In this document: positions 21,692-30,944 of the stretch, piece by piece | How the letters are laid out: each line of letters opens with the position of its first letter | Numbering within the stretch: position 1 is the first letter of the stretch | Assembly (NCBI GenBank): GCA_026418275.1 | Contig: JAOABQ010000106.1 | Span: 1 to 39,365 of the forward strand | Length of the DNA: 39,365 bases | Direction of reading: 5' to 3' | From: Clostridia bacterium | GTDB taxonomy: Bacteria > Bacillota > Clostridia > Acetivibrionales > DSM-2933 | The notes under the pieces: generated by a model | Database searches by the model: none | Seen by the model: the letters and a program-made list of their open reading frames with translations, nothing else | Told to the model about the DNA's origin: nothing | Made by a program: the position numbers and the translations under genes

Positions 21692-22989
21692 TCTCTCCCC
21701 CTCTCCACCGACAGAATGGGTGAACTCTTCATTAGGGTCCCCGATCGTCTTATATCCAAGCTAACCTCGGTGGTCACCTTCGCTTTGGTAAACTGTTCTA
21801 TCCAATTATAGTCCTCCCATTCCTTAATGGTTAGAAACCCCCAGACCCCATAGGTTCCAAACCGGAATACATCTGCCTTATATTCTACCCTGCACTTTTG
21901 GATAGTTTTGTCCATAAGCGGTTTAAACCAATCGGTAAAAGCCTTTTCCAAAATTTTCTTTTCCTGCTCTGTTTCATAATGATACCCACTCTGTATGGAA
22001 TTGATATTTGCTTCCAAGGTCACACTGCAAAATATCTGGGGAACAGCCCCCGTGGTATCTACCTTTATCTTCGGCTTACGCTTTGAATGAACATCCAATA
22101 CCACATACTTACCGGGAGCTAACGGGTCCTTCATTGAAAAATAGGCTCTTTTGAATTCATGCCTTATTGCCAATACAACCCTGGTTTCATCGACATTGAG
22201 TGCGCCCATCATCCGGTCACCGTCAAACACTGCACTCCCCATTACAGCTCTTTCGGAGCCGCCGGTCCTTGGAACTTCTCCCGGAAGATATCCCAGGTCA
22301 CTGCCCTCCGGCGGGGGGCCTTTCCCCTCCATGTTAAGGTCATTTACCGAAGCATAGGGCAGTAAGGGCTGATAGTAGGTATTTTTTATATCAACATATA
22401 AATCATAGAGGCTCACCATGGGATAGGAACTAAGATATTCAGTTTGCTTTAATAAAAGCTCAAGGGATTTCGCGGGTGCCGCCCCCAACGTAGGTTCATT
22501 GACCTCCATAAATTCCCTGGCCTTTTCTTTTGTTACCAGCACCTTAGTAACACTTCTAATCTCCTCATATCGCATAATAGTCGCCAAATGCTTGCCGATC
22601 CCTTCTTTGGCAAGCTCCTCAGAAAATATGATCATCTTTGCATGGGTTACATTGAGCCTTCTCTCGGTCCCTTTATTTAATAATTGAAGACCTTGAAAAA
22701 AAGTTTGGCATTCCACTGTTGATATGATCATGCCTTCCTGCTTACCCTTTTTTTTATCATCCTCATTTTTGGGACCATTTTTACCGCCGCTACCTTCTTC
22801 TTTTTTGCCACCATCGGTGCTTGAAATGTTTCTATATTGTAAGGTAAGTCTTAAAGGCTGCTTTTCCCCTTTGTCAAGCCCTATTGCCACTATATAGGCA
22901 TTTCCGTCCACTTCTTCCGCATCATAACAGCCGGACAGAAAAAGAACCAAAATCAGGCTAACCCCCAGCAGCAGAACAGCTTTTTTCAA
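21688..22989 (-). CDS. gerAC: Spore germination lipoprotein, Ger(x)C family
   Basis: A 433-residue lipoprotein subunit (C) of a GerA-type germinant receptor in the spore inner membrane. The lipobox is LSGC, followed by YDAEEVDGNAYIVAIGLDKG, which is the classic Ger(x)C start (residues 20-45). Later blocks such as TVECQTFFQGLQLLNK, THAKMIIFSEELAKEGIG and the C-terminal SVTLEANINSIQSGY are typical, and the length is normal. A charged insertion (GKNGPKNEDDKKKG) near residue 70 is long for the family. TTG at 22989 is preferred as start because AAGGAGG lies upstream; ATG 23022 would lengthen the overlap with gerB. It overlaps gerB by 32 bp. Confidence 0.9.
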   Translation of the reverse strand: MKKAVLLLGVSLILVLFLSGCYDAEEVDGNAYIVAIGLDKGEKQPLRLTLQYRNISSTDGGKKEEGSGGKNGPKNEDDKKKGKQEGMIISTVECQTFFQGLQLLNKGTERRLNVTHAKMIIFSEELAKEGIGKHLATIMRYEEIRSVTKVLVTKEKAREFMEVNEPTLGAAPAKSLELLLKQTEYLSSYPMVSLYDLYVDIKNTYYQPLLPYASVNDLNMEGKGPPPEGSDLGYLPGEVPRTGGSERAVMGSAVFDGDRMMGALNVDETRVVLAIRHEFKRAYFSMKDPLAPGKYVVLDVHSKRKPKIKVDTTGAVPQIFCSVTLEANINSIQSGYHYETEQEKKILEKAFTDWFKPLMDKTIQKCRVEYKADVFRFGTYGVWGFLTIKEWEDYNWIEQFTKAKVTTEVSLDIRRSGTLMKSSPILSVERGRE

Positions 22990-24079
22990 CCTTACCGCCT
23001 CCTTTCCCTGTGACGGATGCAATAATCCAGGTTATTAGGGGCAAACCGAAAAATACCGTCCATGCGTATTGCCTGATTACATTTATATATCCGTATATTA
23101 CTTCAAATATGCTGTCCGGATATAGGCTGACTGCAAAGAAAATATATATAAGCGGCCAAATCAAGGGTTTATAGTTATCCAACTTTAAAACCCTTGCAAT
23201 GAGACTTATGGATATATAAAAGTAAATGGACATGGAAAGCACCGCAATCATTGACCAGGTAACCAAAAACAATGCTTCAAACCGCTGAAAGAATGTACCG
23301 TATTCAATAACTCTCGAAAGCTGGTATAAGGGAGAGGTAAACTCCCGGGTTATGAAATAAGGAAACGAGAGTGTAAACGTAACAAAACTGGTTACCACAA
23401 TCCAAGAACTCACTCCGATCCCCATAAGGCCAGCCTTTTTAAATTCCTTACTGCCCTGGATGGAATGGGAAATCACTGCCAAAAGAAGCACCTCCCCCAA
23501 AGCAGAACTCCGCATAACCCCATGGTATAAAATCTTATCCAGTCCCTCCCCGAAAATCGGCGCAATAAAATAAAACCTGAAATATTTCATGGAAAGAATA
23601 AACAAAAACAGCATAGCACCCCAAACCACCGTTGAAAAGAGGTAATTTACCCTGGTAATGGTCTCCAACCCTAATACCGCCAGCACAGCAATTACAACAA
23701 CCGCTATACCCGCTAAGTAGCTGGGAGGAGACATAACCATTTCATAGGATTTCAAAAGCTCAATAAACTCTCTTAAAAAGCTGGAGCCGATTAAAAAGAA
23801 TACTGCCGCCACCAAAAGGGCCAAGGCGTTCCCAAGAAATTTCCCGTATACCCTGACCAAAATCCCGTTTAAGTTTTCTCCATGAAACCTTTTTACCAAG
23901 CGGTATATGATAAAAAATCCTACAAGGGCTGTAAAGGCAGAGACCAAGGTCATTATATACCCGGCAGTCCCCACGTTTTCTGCAACCACCCTGGGACTTG
24001 TCAAAAGCACCTTGGATGAAATGGTCGTCACCGCAAGAACCCCCGCTTCTCTTCCCCCAAATTTCCCTTCCTTGATCAT
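22958..24079 (-). CDS. gerAB: Spore germination integral membrane protein, GerB family
   Basis: A 373-residue polytopic membrane protein with about ten hydrophobic segments, of the GerAB/amino acid permease superfamily that forms the germinant-binding B subunit. Typical elements are an N-terminal GVLAVTTISSKVLLTSPRVV, a mid region SYEMVMSPPSYLAGIAVVVI, and EFTSPLYQLSRVIEYGTFFQ-RFEALF, which is a family signature. The ATG follows AAGGAGTAAGAAGAA and lies 6 bp after the gerA stop codon. The germinant cannot be deduced from the sequence. Confidence 0.9.
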   Translation of the reverse strand: MIKEGKFGGREAGVLAVTTISSKVLLTSPRVVAENVGTAGYIMTLVSAFTALVGFFIIYRLVKRFHGENLNGILVRVYGKFLGNALALLVAAVFFLIGSSFLREFIELLKSYEMVMSPPSYLAGIAVVVIAVLAVLGLETITRVNYLFSTVVWGAMLFLFILSMKYFRFYFIAPIFGEGLDKILYHGVMRSSALGEVLLLAVISHSIQGSKEFKKAGLMGIGVSSWIVVTSFVTFTLSFPYFITREFTSPLYQLSRVIEYGTFFQRFEALFLVTWSMIAVLSMSIYFYISISLIARVLKLDNYKPLIWPLIYIFFAVSLYPDSIFEVIYGYINVIRQYAWTVFFGLPLITWIIASVTGKGGGKVEKSCSAAGG

Positions 24080-24085
24080 TTCTTC

Positions 24086-25756
24086 TTACTCCTTATTTCC
24101 TTTCTTCGGTGAACGCTTTGTCCAAGTTCTAGATATTTTGGGCTGCCGCTTCCGGTCTACGGACTGAATAAAATCCGGCCTTTCCTCCTGTTTCCAGACA
24201 GGGAAGCGTAAGAATATATCCGGATTTTTGGAGGTAAAGGGTGCAAGGGGTGCCAGGAAAGGAACTCCAAAGGACTTCATATAGGTCACCAACCCGAATA
24301 TGAATACCAAACCAACACCAATCCCATAAATTCCATAAAAGCTTGCCAGAATGATAAATATAAACCTTAATATTCTTACCGCGTAGGTAACCGAAATATT
24401 GGGAAGGGCGAAATTTCCAAGCCCTGTTACTGCAACCACAATGATCATAATGGGAGACACGATGTTGGCCGCTACTGCCGCCTGTCCCAAAATGAGCGCG
24501 CCGATAATTCCCAATGTAGTACCGATAAGGCCCGGGATCCTCACCCCGGCTTCCCTGATAAGCTCAAAGGCCAGCTCCATCATGATAACCTCAACCACTG
24601 TAGGAAAGGGAACATTTTCCCGCATTTGTGCAATAGCAATGAGAAGCTCTGTGGGAATCATTTCAGGGTGATACAGGGTGATGGCAATATATAAAGCCGG
24701 AAGCATGGGAGAAAAAAACAGGGCCCCAAGCCTTATAAACCGGAGAAACGTGCCGTAAGGCCATCTTAAGTAGCTGTCTTCCGAGGAGTGAATAAAACTT
24801 TGAAAGGTTGCAGGCGCTACAATGGAAAAAGGAGCTCCATCCGCAAAAATGGCTATCCTCCCCTCAATTAATTGAGAAGCTGTGCGGTCCGGCCTTTCGG
24901 TCTCCAAAAGCTGTGGAAAAAGCATGAGCGGGTGGTCCTCGATTAATTGGCTCAGAATCCCATCCCCAAGGATAAAATCCGCTTTTATGCCCATAATACG
25001 CCTTCTGGCTTCATGCACCAGATCAGGATTGGTTATTCCCCGGATGTACATAAGTGCTACCCTTAAATTATTCCTCGTCTTTAATTCAATGATTTCGGTA
25101 ACCAAGTCATTATTTTTAATGATTCTTCGTATGAGTGTAATATTGGTTCTTAAATCCTCTGTGAAACCTTCCTGAGGACCTTTCACCACCGATTCGGTAA
25201 CAGGCTTTTCAACCGCTCTTTTTGCATACCCCTTGGCCTCAACGGCTATGGCATAATCGCAGCCGTCGAGAAAGAGAACGGCATCACCCGTCGTAATAGC
25301 CAGAATAATATCTTTAAATTTTGTGTGTTTTGTTACATGATTTACACTCAAAACCGAATCATATATATAATTACAGATGTCCTCCGTTTTTTTTAACGGA
25401 ATGGCAGTTCCAATTTCCATGAGAGGTCTCAGGACAAAATCATTAATGAGCGGGCGCTCCGACATTCCCTCAATAAACACAAGAAACGCCCGCAGTTTTC
25501 CAACTATTTTAATTTCTCTTATAATAATATCTTTATTGGTAGGGTATTCAAAAATATTTTTGATGGATTTTAGATTGTCATCCAAATCGGCTTTTACCAA
25601 ACGGTCACCAAGATCAATATTTTCTGTTTTCCTTCCCTGCTCATCGGGCAGGTCCTTAAGAATAAATGGCTGTACCGGAGTGGGCTCGTGGTATGTAATT
25701 GGTTTTAACAGGCTCTTTATTATATTTTTTTTCTGCTTGCCGTTTTTACCATTCAC
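24086..25756 (-). CDS. gerAA: Spore germination protein, GerA family
   Basis: A 556-residue A subunit of a GerA-type germinant receptor. The hydrophilic N-terminal half (about 1-300) contains LKSIKNIFEYPTNKDIIIRE and AIAVEAKGYAKRAVEKPVTE-SVVKGPQEGFTEDLRTNITL, a strongly conserved block. The C-terminal half has four or five membrane segments (LGALFFSPMLPALYIAITLY, FPTVVEVIMMELAFELIREA, VRIPGLIGTTLGIIGALILG). GTG at 25756 is chosen as start because GGGAGG stands 8 bases before it; a GTG at 25786 has no ribosome site. It is first in gerA-gerB-gerC-small gene. In sporeformers such operons are driven in the forespore by sigma-G; I could not identify a convincing sigma-G promoter. Confidence 0.92.
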   Translation of the reverse strand: MNGKNGKQKKNIIKSLLKPITYHEPTPVQPFILKDLPDEQGRKTENIDLGDRLVKADLDDNLKSIKNIFEYPTNKDIIIREIKIVGKLRAFLVFIEGMSERPLINDFVLRPLMEIGTAIPLKKTEDICNYIYDSVLSVNHVTKHTKFKDIILAITTGDAVLFLDGCDYAIAVEAKGYAKRAVEKPVTESVVKGPQEGFTEDLRTNITLIRRIIKNNDLVTEIIELKTRNNLRVALMYIRGITNPDLVHEARRRIMGIKADFILGDGILSQLIEDHPLMLFPQLLETERPDRTASQLIEGRIAIFADGAPFSIVAPATFQSFIHSSEDSYLRWPYGTFLRFIRLGALFFSPMLPALYIAITLYHPEMIPTELLIAIAQMRENVPFPTVVEVIMMELAFELIREAGVRIPGLIGTTLGIIGALILGQAAVAANIVSPIMIIVVAVTGLGNFALPNISVTYAVRILRFIFIILASFYGIYGIGVGLVFIFGLVTYMKSFGVPFLAPLAPFTSKNPDIFLRFPVWKQEERPDFIQSVDRKRQPKISRTWTKRSPKKGNKE

Positions 25757-26020
25757 AGATTTTTCCTCCCAAAGTTGTCTATCCACTTATTTCTATATTT
25801 TTAAAACCATATATTGTTTTTTAAGGTTTATTTTCTGTATTGTTTATAAAATATTTTTTCTTAGTTTCTACAATCTTCCCATATTTATTCTTTAAATTTG
25901 AAGCGTTCATTGTCTGTAATTAATTAACAACTTAAGCGATCAGCTTTGCCACGGTTATAATAAAATTTGTCTCTTATATTAAGAAAGGTTTGTGAAACAA
26001 TATTTCTGGAGGTGTTATAA

Positions 26021-26692
26021 ATGAAATTCAGATTTAAATCAGCAATTCCAGCTATTGGAATCAGTTTATCCATTTTTGCATTAACAGCTTGTACCATGAA
26101 TGGAAATAACACAACCCCTAACCGGGTGGGTACATCCCCCCAGGGACAGAACTTAAACACCTATGTAACACCCGGAGCTCAAGGTCAAGATTTCGGCAGC
26201 TTCCCCACACCTGCAGTTCCAGGACGAAATATAGGTACTGACACAGCACCGAATAATCAAACTCCCAGAAACCTCTCACCGGCAGAAATAAACCAGAGGG
26301 AAAACGTAGGAGGTATTCTAGGCGGTACACCGGGGGTTCCCTACCCTACACCGTCAAGACCCCTGGATCAAATGTATGACAGGGACAAAGCGACCAATAT
26401 TGAGCGTCAGTTGGGTACTTTGACAGGCGTAAAAGGTGTGGATGTGATTGTAGTAGGAAATACAGCAATTGTAGGCTACTCTGCGGACAACAGAAATGTA
26501 CCTCAGGATACGGTTGCACGTAAAGTAAAACAAATTGACGGTTCCATACAAAAAGTAGTTTTCACCAATACAGGCGATAATAATACAAGGCTTAGAAGAA
26601 TCAACGCAGATATCCGGAACAACCGGGGCGGCGCACAAACCGATAACGACCTGAGGCAATTCATGCGGGACCTTATTCCGGGAGGGCGTTAA
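26021..26692 (+). CDS. YhcN/YlaJ-family sporulation lipoprotein
   Basis: A 223-residue lipoprotein with lipobox LTAC (Cys24). A long Asn/Thr/Pro/Gly-rich stretch reaches about residue 115, then the YhcN/YlaJ domain: DKATNIERQLGTLTGVKGVD, VIVVGNTAIVGYSADNR and VFTNTGDNNTRLRRINADIR. Members are spore inner-membrane or cortex-associated lipoproteins in sporeformers; their exact roles are unclear. CTGGAGGTG precedes the ATG. It diverges from the germination operon with 264 bp between, suggesting shared sporulation control. A TATAAT near 25957 is compatible with a promoter. Confidence 0.85.
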   Translation: MKFRFKSAIPAIGISLSIFALTACTMNGNNTTPNRVGTSPQGQNLNTYVTPGAQGQDFGSFPTPAVPGRNIGTDTAPNNQTPRNLSPAEINQRENVGGILGGTPGVPYPTPSRPLDQMYDRDKATNIERQLGTLTGVKGVDVIVVGNTAIVGYSADNRNVPQDTVARKVKQIDGSIQKVVFTNTGDNNTRLRRINADIRNNRGGAQTDNDLRQFMRDLIPGGR

Positions 26693-26761
26693 AGGGCTTA
26701 TCATAAAAACCGTCCACCAACAGGAACTTTTAATATCCGATCCGCAAGATCAGGAATAAAA

Positions 26762-26806
26762 GAAATTGCATAACCCCCATAAACCTTATGGAAGTTATGC
26801 AATTTC
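26762..26806. terminator. Strong hairpin between convergent genes
   Basis: GAAATTGCATAAC (26762-26774) pairs perfectly with GTTATGCAATTTC (26794-26806), with an inner CATAA/TTATG pairing. On the minus strand it is followed by TTTTATT, so it best serves the DUF3795 gene, but it may also stop readthrough from the YhcN-like gene. Confidence 0.75.
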
Positions 26807-26852
26807 CTATTATATCCACTCTTATTAATAGCTTTTGCCTTCGATTGGCTTT

Positions 26853-27131
26853 CTACATATTTTTTCTTCTGCAGTACATTTGAATAAACCCTTCACTGTA
26901 TGGGTAGGGACCTTTTTTATACTTTTCACATGGAAACTCCCCACAGTCCCTTGAGCAATAATCGTGACCCTTTATTTTAGCACATTCAATAAAAGGGCAG
27001 GTACTCCCTAAAATTTCTATTTGTTTTTTCATTTTAAGCTCGGCTTCCTTTGACTTTGCCGAACAACAAGGCTGACATTTTTCCCTAAGCCCACATACAT
27101 CGCAACAAATCCCGCATACACCCACATTCAT
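26853..27131 (-). CDS. Cys-rich DUF3795-like protein
   Basis: A 92-residue protein with 13 Cys. The order is CGICCDVCGLREKCQPCC near the N-terminus, then CPFIECAKIKGHDYCSRDCGEFPCEKYKKG, typical of the DUF3795 family, probably a zinc or iron-sulfur binding protein of unknown role. It has no signal peptide, so it is cytoplasmic. The C-terminus ends in QMYCRRKNM. It follows the GyrI-like gene by 35 bp on the same strand and is probably in one operon with it; GGAGTC lies before the ATG. Confidence 0.78.
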   Translation of the reverse strand: MNVGVCGICCDVCGLREKCQPCCSAKSKEAELKMKKQIEILGSTCPFIECAKIKGHDYCSRDCGEFPCEKYKKGPYPYSEGFIQMYCRRKNM

Positions 27132-27166
27132 ATTGACTCCTTCATTGATGCCTTTATATTTTCCCT

Positions 27167-27775
27167 TTACTTACTTTGAATTGGCTGGCGAAGGATGGTT
27201 TTTATTTTCTCAGGCAAAACCTTCCTAAAATCATTGAGGTATATTTCATGATGTTTTCCTGCTTTAACATACCCTTGTTTGTCTATAAATTGATGCAGTT
27301 TTTCTATGGTGGGTCCTTCTTCGGAGAAAGGCCCCTGGTGGAGAATTTGTACCGAAAGCCCCTCCTCGAAAGCTTCCAGCTTGACTTTGGGCAGGAAAGG
27401 CAGCTCCTTCTTCTTTGCACAATAGTTGAAAGCCTCATGCATAACTCCCGAATCAACATAGCCCGGCTGCATGATCATGAGAATCCATTTCCAAGCTCCT
27501 TTATTTCCAATGTCAAACGCTCGCATATCATCTGCCCACCAGAGCCCTTCCAGGGGCATTACCACATGTTCCTGATTTTGTCTTTTGGTTATATTCCTAC
27601 TGGCATAAGATAAGCTGTATAATGCCTCTACCGCATTTTTAAAATTGGGGGATGTATTGGGATCCCCTTCCCCTTCAACCCTTAAGAAAGAGAGCTTGGG
27701 AACCTGAATAATCTGAATATCTTTTGGTGAAGCATTGTAAACCTTGGAATACTCCTTTTTGTAATCTGTTTTCAT
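27167..27775 (-). CDS. GyrI-like small-molecule-binding protein
   Basis: A 202-residue stand-alone protein with a GyrI-like/SOUL-type fold as in effector domains of AraC- and MerR-type regulators. Features are IIQVPKLSFLRVEGEGDPNT near residue 25, the repeat half ending in MQPGYVDSGVMHEAFNYCAK, and QILHQGPFSEEGPTIEKLHQF, which matches the usual second strand-helix unit. The tail HHEIYLNDFRKVLPEKIKTI is characteristic. It probably binds hydrophobic drugs or metabolites. ATG 27775 is preferred (AAGGAG seven bases upstream); a GTG lies 9 bases earlier. It sits between the WYL regulator and the DUF3795 gene. Confidence 0.82.
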   Translation of the reverse strand: MKTDYKKEYSKVYNASPKDIQIIQVPKLSFLRVEGEGDPNTSPNFKNAVEALYSLSYASRNITKRQNQEHVVMPLEGLWWADDMRAFDIGNKGAWKWILMIMQPGYVDSGVMHEAFNYCAKKKELPFLPKVKLEAFEEGLSVQILHQGPFSEEGPTIEKLHQFIDKQGYVKAGKHHEIYLNDFRKVLPEKIKTILRQPIQSK

Positions 27776-27810
27776 CTCTATCACTCCTTCGGCAGACTTG
27801 GCATAGGAAC

Positions 27811-27907
27811 GCTTATTAACACAACAAATTTATAACATTTTAAGTGTAAAAACAGTATTCCCACTCCTTGTGCCCCGCATTCTCAAAAGGGATTCATTAC
27901 GAGGCAC
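27811..27907 (-). repeat. Interspersed two-hairpin repeat, copy D (diverged)
   Basis: On the minus strand it begins GTGCCTCGTAATGAATC and ends near GTTGTGTTAATAAGC. Hairpin 1 is kept: GTGCCTCG pairs with CGGGGCAC, where one A-T pair of copy B has become a G-T wobble. The interior has changed far more than the arms, while the 3' arm is recognisable. It lies between the GyrI-like gene and the WYL regulator. Confidence 0.65.
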
Positions 27908-27988
27908 CTATTTCTTTATTCTTATTATAAAAGTCAAACCATGACATCTCTATGTCATATTTTTTATATTAAGGTACTTATTTCGGTA

Positions 27989-28930
27989 TTAATCTTGGTA
28001 AACAGCCAATAGTTTTCTTGCCTTTTCCTTAATAATTGTTCTTAAATGGGGCGGTTCAATCACCTCCACATATTCACCAAACCTTAGAATCATGCTGTAA
28101 ACCCAATCATCTTCCGGGTATATTACACGAACCACAAGACTTCCGTCTTCCAATTGCTCAATTTGTTCCTCATCAAAAAAATCCTGTACCATCACATATC
28201 CTTTGGATCTAAATTTTAAAACAATTTCAATCAATGTCTTGTCCTGTTGGGCCAGACATTCCTGTGACCTTTCGACAGCCGCCATTTTACGTTTTTCGAA
28301 CCCCTCATCAAGGAGCGTTAACTCTTTTATCCTTGAAAGCCTGAATGTTCTAAAATCCTCCCGGATCCTGCAGTAGCCATATAAATACCAAGTATATCCC
28401 TTTAATATAATGGTCATTGGTTCAACAACCCGTTTCGTGCGAAGTCCATCCGCATTACAATAGGTAAAACTAAGAAGGTTTTTTTCTTCAATACCTTTTG
28501 TAAGAAGCTGCAATTTCCTCTTTTGACTGGAATTTTCTCCTCCCCAGTATGTATAATCAATGATCACTGTTTCATCTATGATGCCGTCATTAGGATTATT
28601 TCTCCAGCTTTCAAGGTTCTTCATTTTCTCAAGAATATTTGAAACCTTCTTATCTTTTAAAAGGGAATTTACCCCTTTAAGCGCAACAATGATCGATTTT
28701 ATATCCTCTGGTGTGAGTACATTTTTATCGATTTTATAATTTTCCATGATTTCAAAACCACCGTTCATCCCCTGATATGAGACAATGGGAATTCCTGCCC
28801 GGTCAATGGTTTCAATATCCCTGTAAATCGTTCTCTCGGAAACTTCGAAGTATTCCGCAAGCGCCTTTGCACTTACCCTTCTCCTGTTGATCAAAATCAT
28901 AATCATGGCCATCAGTCGTTCCAGTTTCAT
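27989..28930 (-). CDS. WYL-domain transcriptional regulator (HTH_11 + WYL)
   Basis: A 313-residue regulator. Residues 1-60 form a DeoR/HTH_11 domain (ERLMAMIMILINRRRVSAKA and YFEVSERTIYRDIETIDRAG), followed by the family's SYQGMNGGFEI wing. The WYL domain covers about 130-220 (LSFTYCNADGLRTKRVVEPM, LKGYTWYLYGYC, FRTFRLSRIKEL) and a C-terminal WCX-type part ends near residue 310. WYL domains bind nucleic acids or ligands; the effector is unknown. ATG 28930 is preferred over 28972 because AAGGATGG stands before it. It is upstream of and in line with the GyrI-like and DUF3795 genes, which may be its targets. Confidence 0.85.
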   Translation of the reverse strand: MKLERLMAMIMILINRRRVSAKALAEYFEVSERTIYRDIETIDRAGIPIVSYQGMNGGFEIMENYKIDKNVLTPEDIKSIIVALKGVNSLLKDKKVSNILEKMKNLESWRNNPNDGIIDETVIIDYTYWGGENSSQKRKLQLLTKGIEEKNLLSFTYCNADGLRTKRVVEPMTIILKGYTWYLYGYCRIREDFRTFRLSRIKELTLLDEGFEKRKMAAVERSQECLAQQDKTLIEIVLKFRSKGYVMVQDFFDEEQIEQLEDGSLVVRVIYPEDDWVYSMILRFGEYVEVIEPPHLRTIIKEKARKLLAVYQD

Positions 28931-29212
28931 TATACCCATCCTTACATTTAGAGATAAATCAAAATATTTCAAACCCCATAATTTAGAATTTCCATAAACA
29001 TCTATTTATTGATAGGTTTAATCATTTGACAGTCTATTATTATTTCGCTATAAATAAAGCGGAATCCTTTTTGTTTATAGTACTTTGGTTAATAATAAAA
29101 GTGATGATAACTTTTCTTAAATTTGTAGTGTTATCTTTTAATAAAAGTTTCTTATGGGAATAGCTCTTTTAATATGATATACTTTTTTATAATAACATTT
29201 CGAGGTACAGTT

Positions 29213-30787
29213 ATGGTAGAAAAATATTTAAACGCAGCTTTAGTTCATTTTATAGACCGCTTAGGCTTTATGCCAATTAAGGATGAGAACGGAAATGCGG
29301 CAATCTCAAGAGAGTCAATGATGCTTTTAAAATTTATATCAGGCTCCCATATTTTTGTTGAAGTTTTGGATGGAGATCTTTTATCGTATGAAGATATAAC
29401 CTATAGACTTCAAAATAATGCACGGTTTTACCTTGAAAACAACCGCTCGGATATACAATTTTTCGCGGTTTTTGTATTCGGTTCTTCGCCTGACCCACTT
29501 AAACTTCAGGCCATTACAACGGGAGACCATCTCCAATGCATTTCCCCTATTACTGTCGACTTAACCGGAAAGGACATAAAAAAGCATTTTCGTTTCCCTT
29601 TTACTACCCACGGAATTGAAAAGCTTTTATCTTCTCTCCTTCATGAAGACCTGGATCCTTTTAGTGAGAGACCGGATATAAACCATTTGATCTCTAAGAA
29701 GAATAGAGAAAACAGACTGGAATTTAAAGTAAACAACCCCTTTATCACCAAAATCCTTATAGCAGCAAATATTATCGTTTGGGTTGTATTACTCTTGTAT
29801 AGTAGCTTATATGATATCAGTGCGAATGATTTACTGTACAAATTCGGTGCAAAAGAAAATGCGCTTATCTTAAATGGGGAATACTGGCGATTTTTAACTC
29901 CAATGTTCTTACATTCCTACGATATGATCGCACATGTTTTCTTTAACTGTTACTCCCTCTATATTTTAGGCACACTGGTAGAAAGGCTATTTGGTCACGC
30001 AAAGTATACTTTCATATATTTTGCCGCCGGCTTTATCGGCAACATTGCGAGTTTTATTTTTTCTCCGCATACCGCTGTTGGCGCTTCGGGTGCGGTATAT
30101 GGCCTCATGGGCGCAATCATTTATTTCGGAGTGGAAAATCCTCAGGTATTTAAAATTTATTTTAGTAGATTTATTATGGTTAATATGGGGATTTTTGTAG
30201 TATTTAGCTTCTCTGTTTCAAATATCGATAATTATGCCCATTTGGGAGGTCTATTGGGCGGTTTCCTTACAGCAGGTATTGTGAAGGTAAAAATCACTCC
30301 CAATAAGCTATTTAACAATTTTTTCATCATTCCATTTACAGTTTTGTTGGTAGGCTTGGGCTTATTTATGGGATTTACCGGTGAACAAAATAAACTTTCC
30401 CATTCAGAATATATAAACGTTTTAGATCTGGAAAAAGCATATAACGCAGGAAACTGGGATGACGTTCAATTAAAAGGCAGCCAACTCCAAATTGGCAACC
30501 TTACCTCTTATAACCGAAAAAAGGGTTTTTTCTATATAATAGAAGCAGAAATTGCTCTCAATAACTATGAGATTGCTGAAAGTCTTTTAAAAAGTTACAA
30601 GGAAGCTTATGAAGCCGATATAAAAAACAAAAACCTGATACCGGCATACTATAATCAAGCGGTTATCTACTTTAAAACGCATAAATATGGCTTTGCTAAA
30701 GAAGAATTGCTAAAAGCACAAGAAATCGGCAAAAATAACCCTATCTACGGGCCTAAAATTAAAAAGTTATTTGATGATTTAAAATAG
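29213..30787 (+). CDS. Rhomboid intramembrane serine protease with N-terminal domain and C-terminal TPR-like region
   Basis: A 524-residue protein. Residues 1-170 are a soluble domain of unknown type (VLDGDLLSYEDITYRLQNNA). A rhomboid core covers about 185-385 with six or more membrane helices: HVFFNCYSLYILGTLVERLF, the catalytic Ser in GASGAVYG (Ser292), and the catalytic His in YAHLGG (His343). Residues 400-524 are helical repeats of TPR type (AEIALNNYEIAESLLKSYKE, YYNQAVIYFKTHKYGFAKEE). B. subtilis GluP (YqgP) has a similar layout. ATG 29213 is chosen because GAGGTA stands upstream; a frame from 29174 has no ribosome site. The neighbours suggest no specific substrate. A strong terminator follows. 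Confidence 0.88.
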   Translation: MVEKYLNAALVHFIDRLGFMPIKDENGNAAISRESMMLLKFISGSHIFVEVLDGDLLSYEDITYRLQNNARFYLENNRSDIQFFAVFVFGSSPDPLKLQAITTGDHLQCISPITVDLTGKDIKKHFRFPFTTHGIEKLLSSLLHEDLDPFSERPDINHLISKKNRENRLEFKVNNPFITKILIAANIIVWVVLLLYSSLYDISANDLLYKFGAKENALILNGEYWRFLTPMFLHSYDMIAHVFFNCYSLYILGTLVERLFGHAKYTFIYFAAGFIGNIASFIFSPHTAVGASGAVYGLMGAIIYFGVENPQVFKIYFSRFIMVNMGIFVVFSFSVSNIDNYAHLGGLLGGFLTAGIVKVKITPNKLFNNFFIIPFTVLLVGLGLFMGFTGEQNKLSHSEYINVLDLEKAYNAGNWDDVQLKGSQLQIGNLTSYNRKKGFFYIIEAEIALNNYEIAESLLKSYKEAYEADIKNKNLIPAYYNQAVIYFKTHKYGFAKEELLKAQEIGKNNPIYGPKIKKLFDDLK

Positions 30788-30801
30788 AATCCGTGCCCAT
30801 A

Positions 30802-30838
30802 AAAAAACATGTTTAAGCTTATCTTAAACATGTTTTTT
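30802..30838. terminator. Terminator after the rhomboid gene
   Basis: AAAAAACATGTTTAAG pairs perfectly over 16 bp with CTTAAACATGTTTTTT across a 5-nt loop, giving a T-run on either strand. It sits between convergent genes. Confidence 0.85.
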
Positions 30839-30944
30839 ATATCTATGCATTGCAATACAGCAAATAGCCACCAGTAACATTCCGGCTTCCTTTGTCAATT
30901 CACTCTGTAGCAACAGTTGAACCTTCAGGGAAGAATTAACAATA

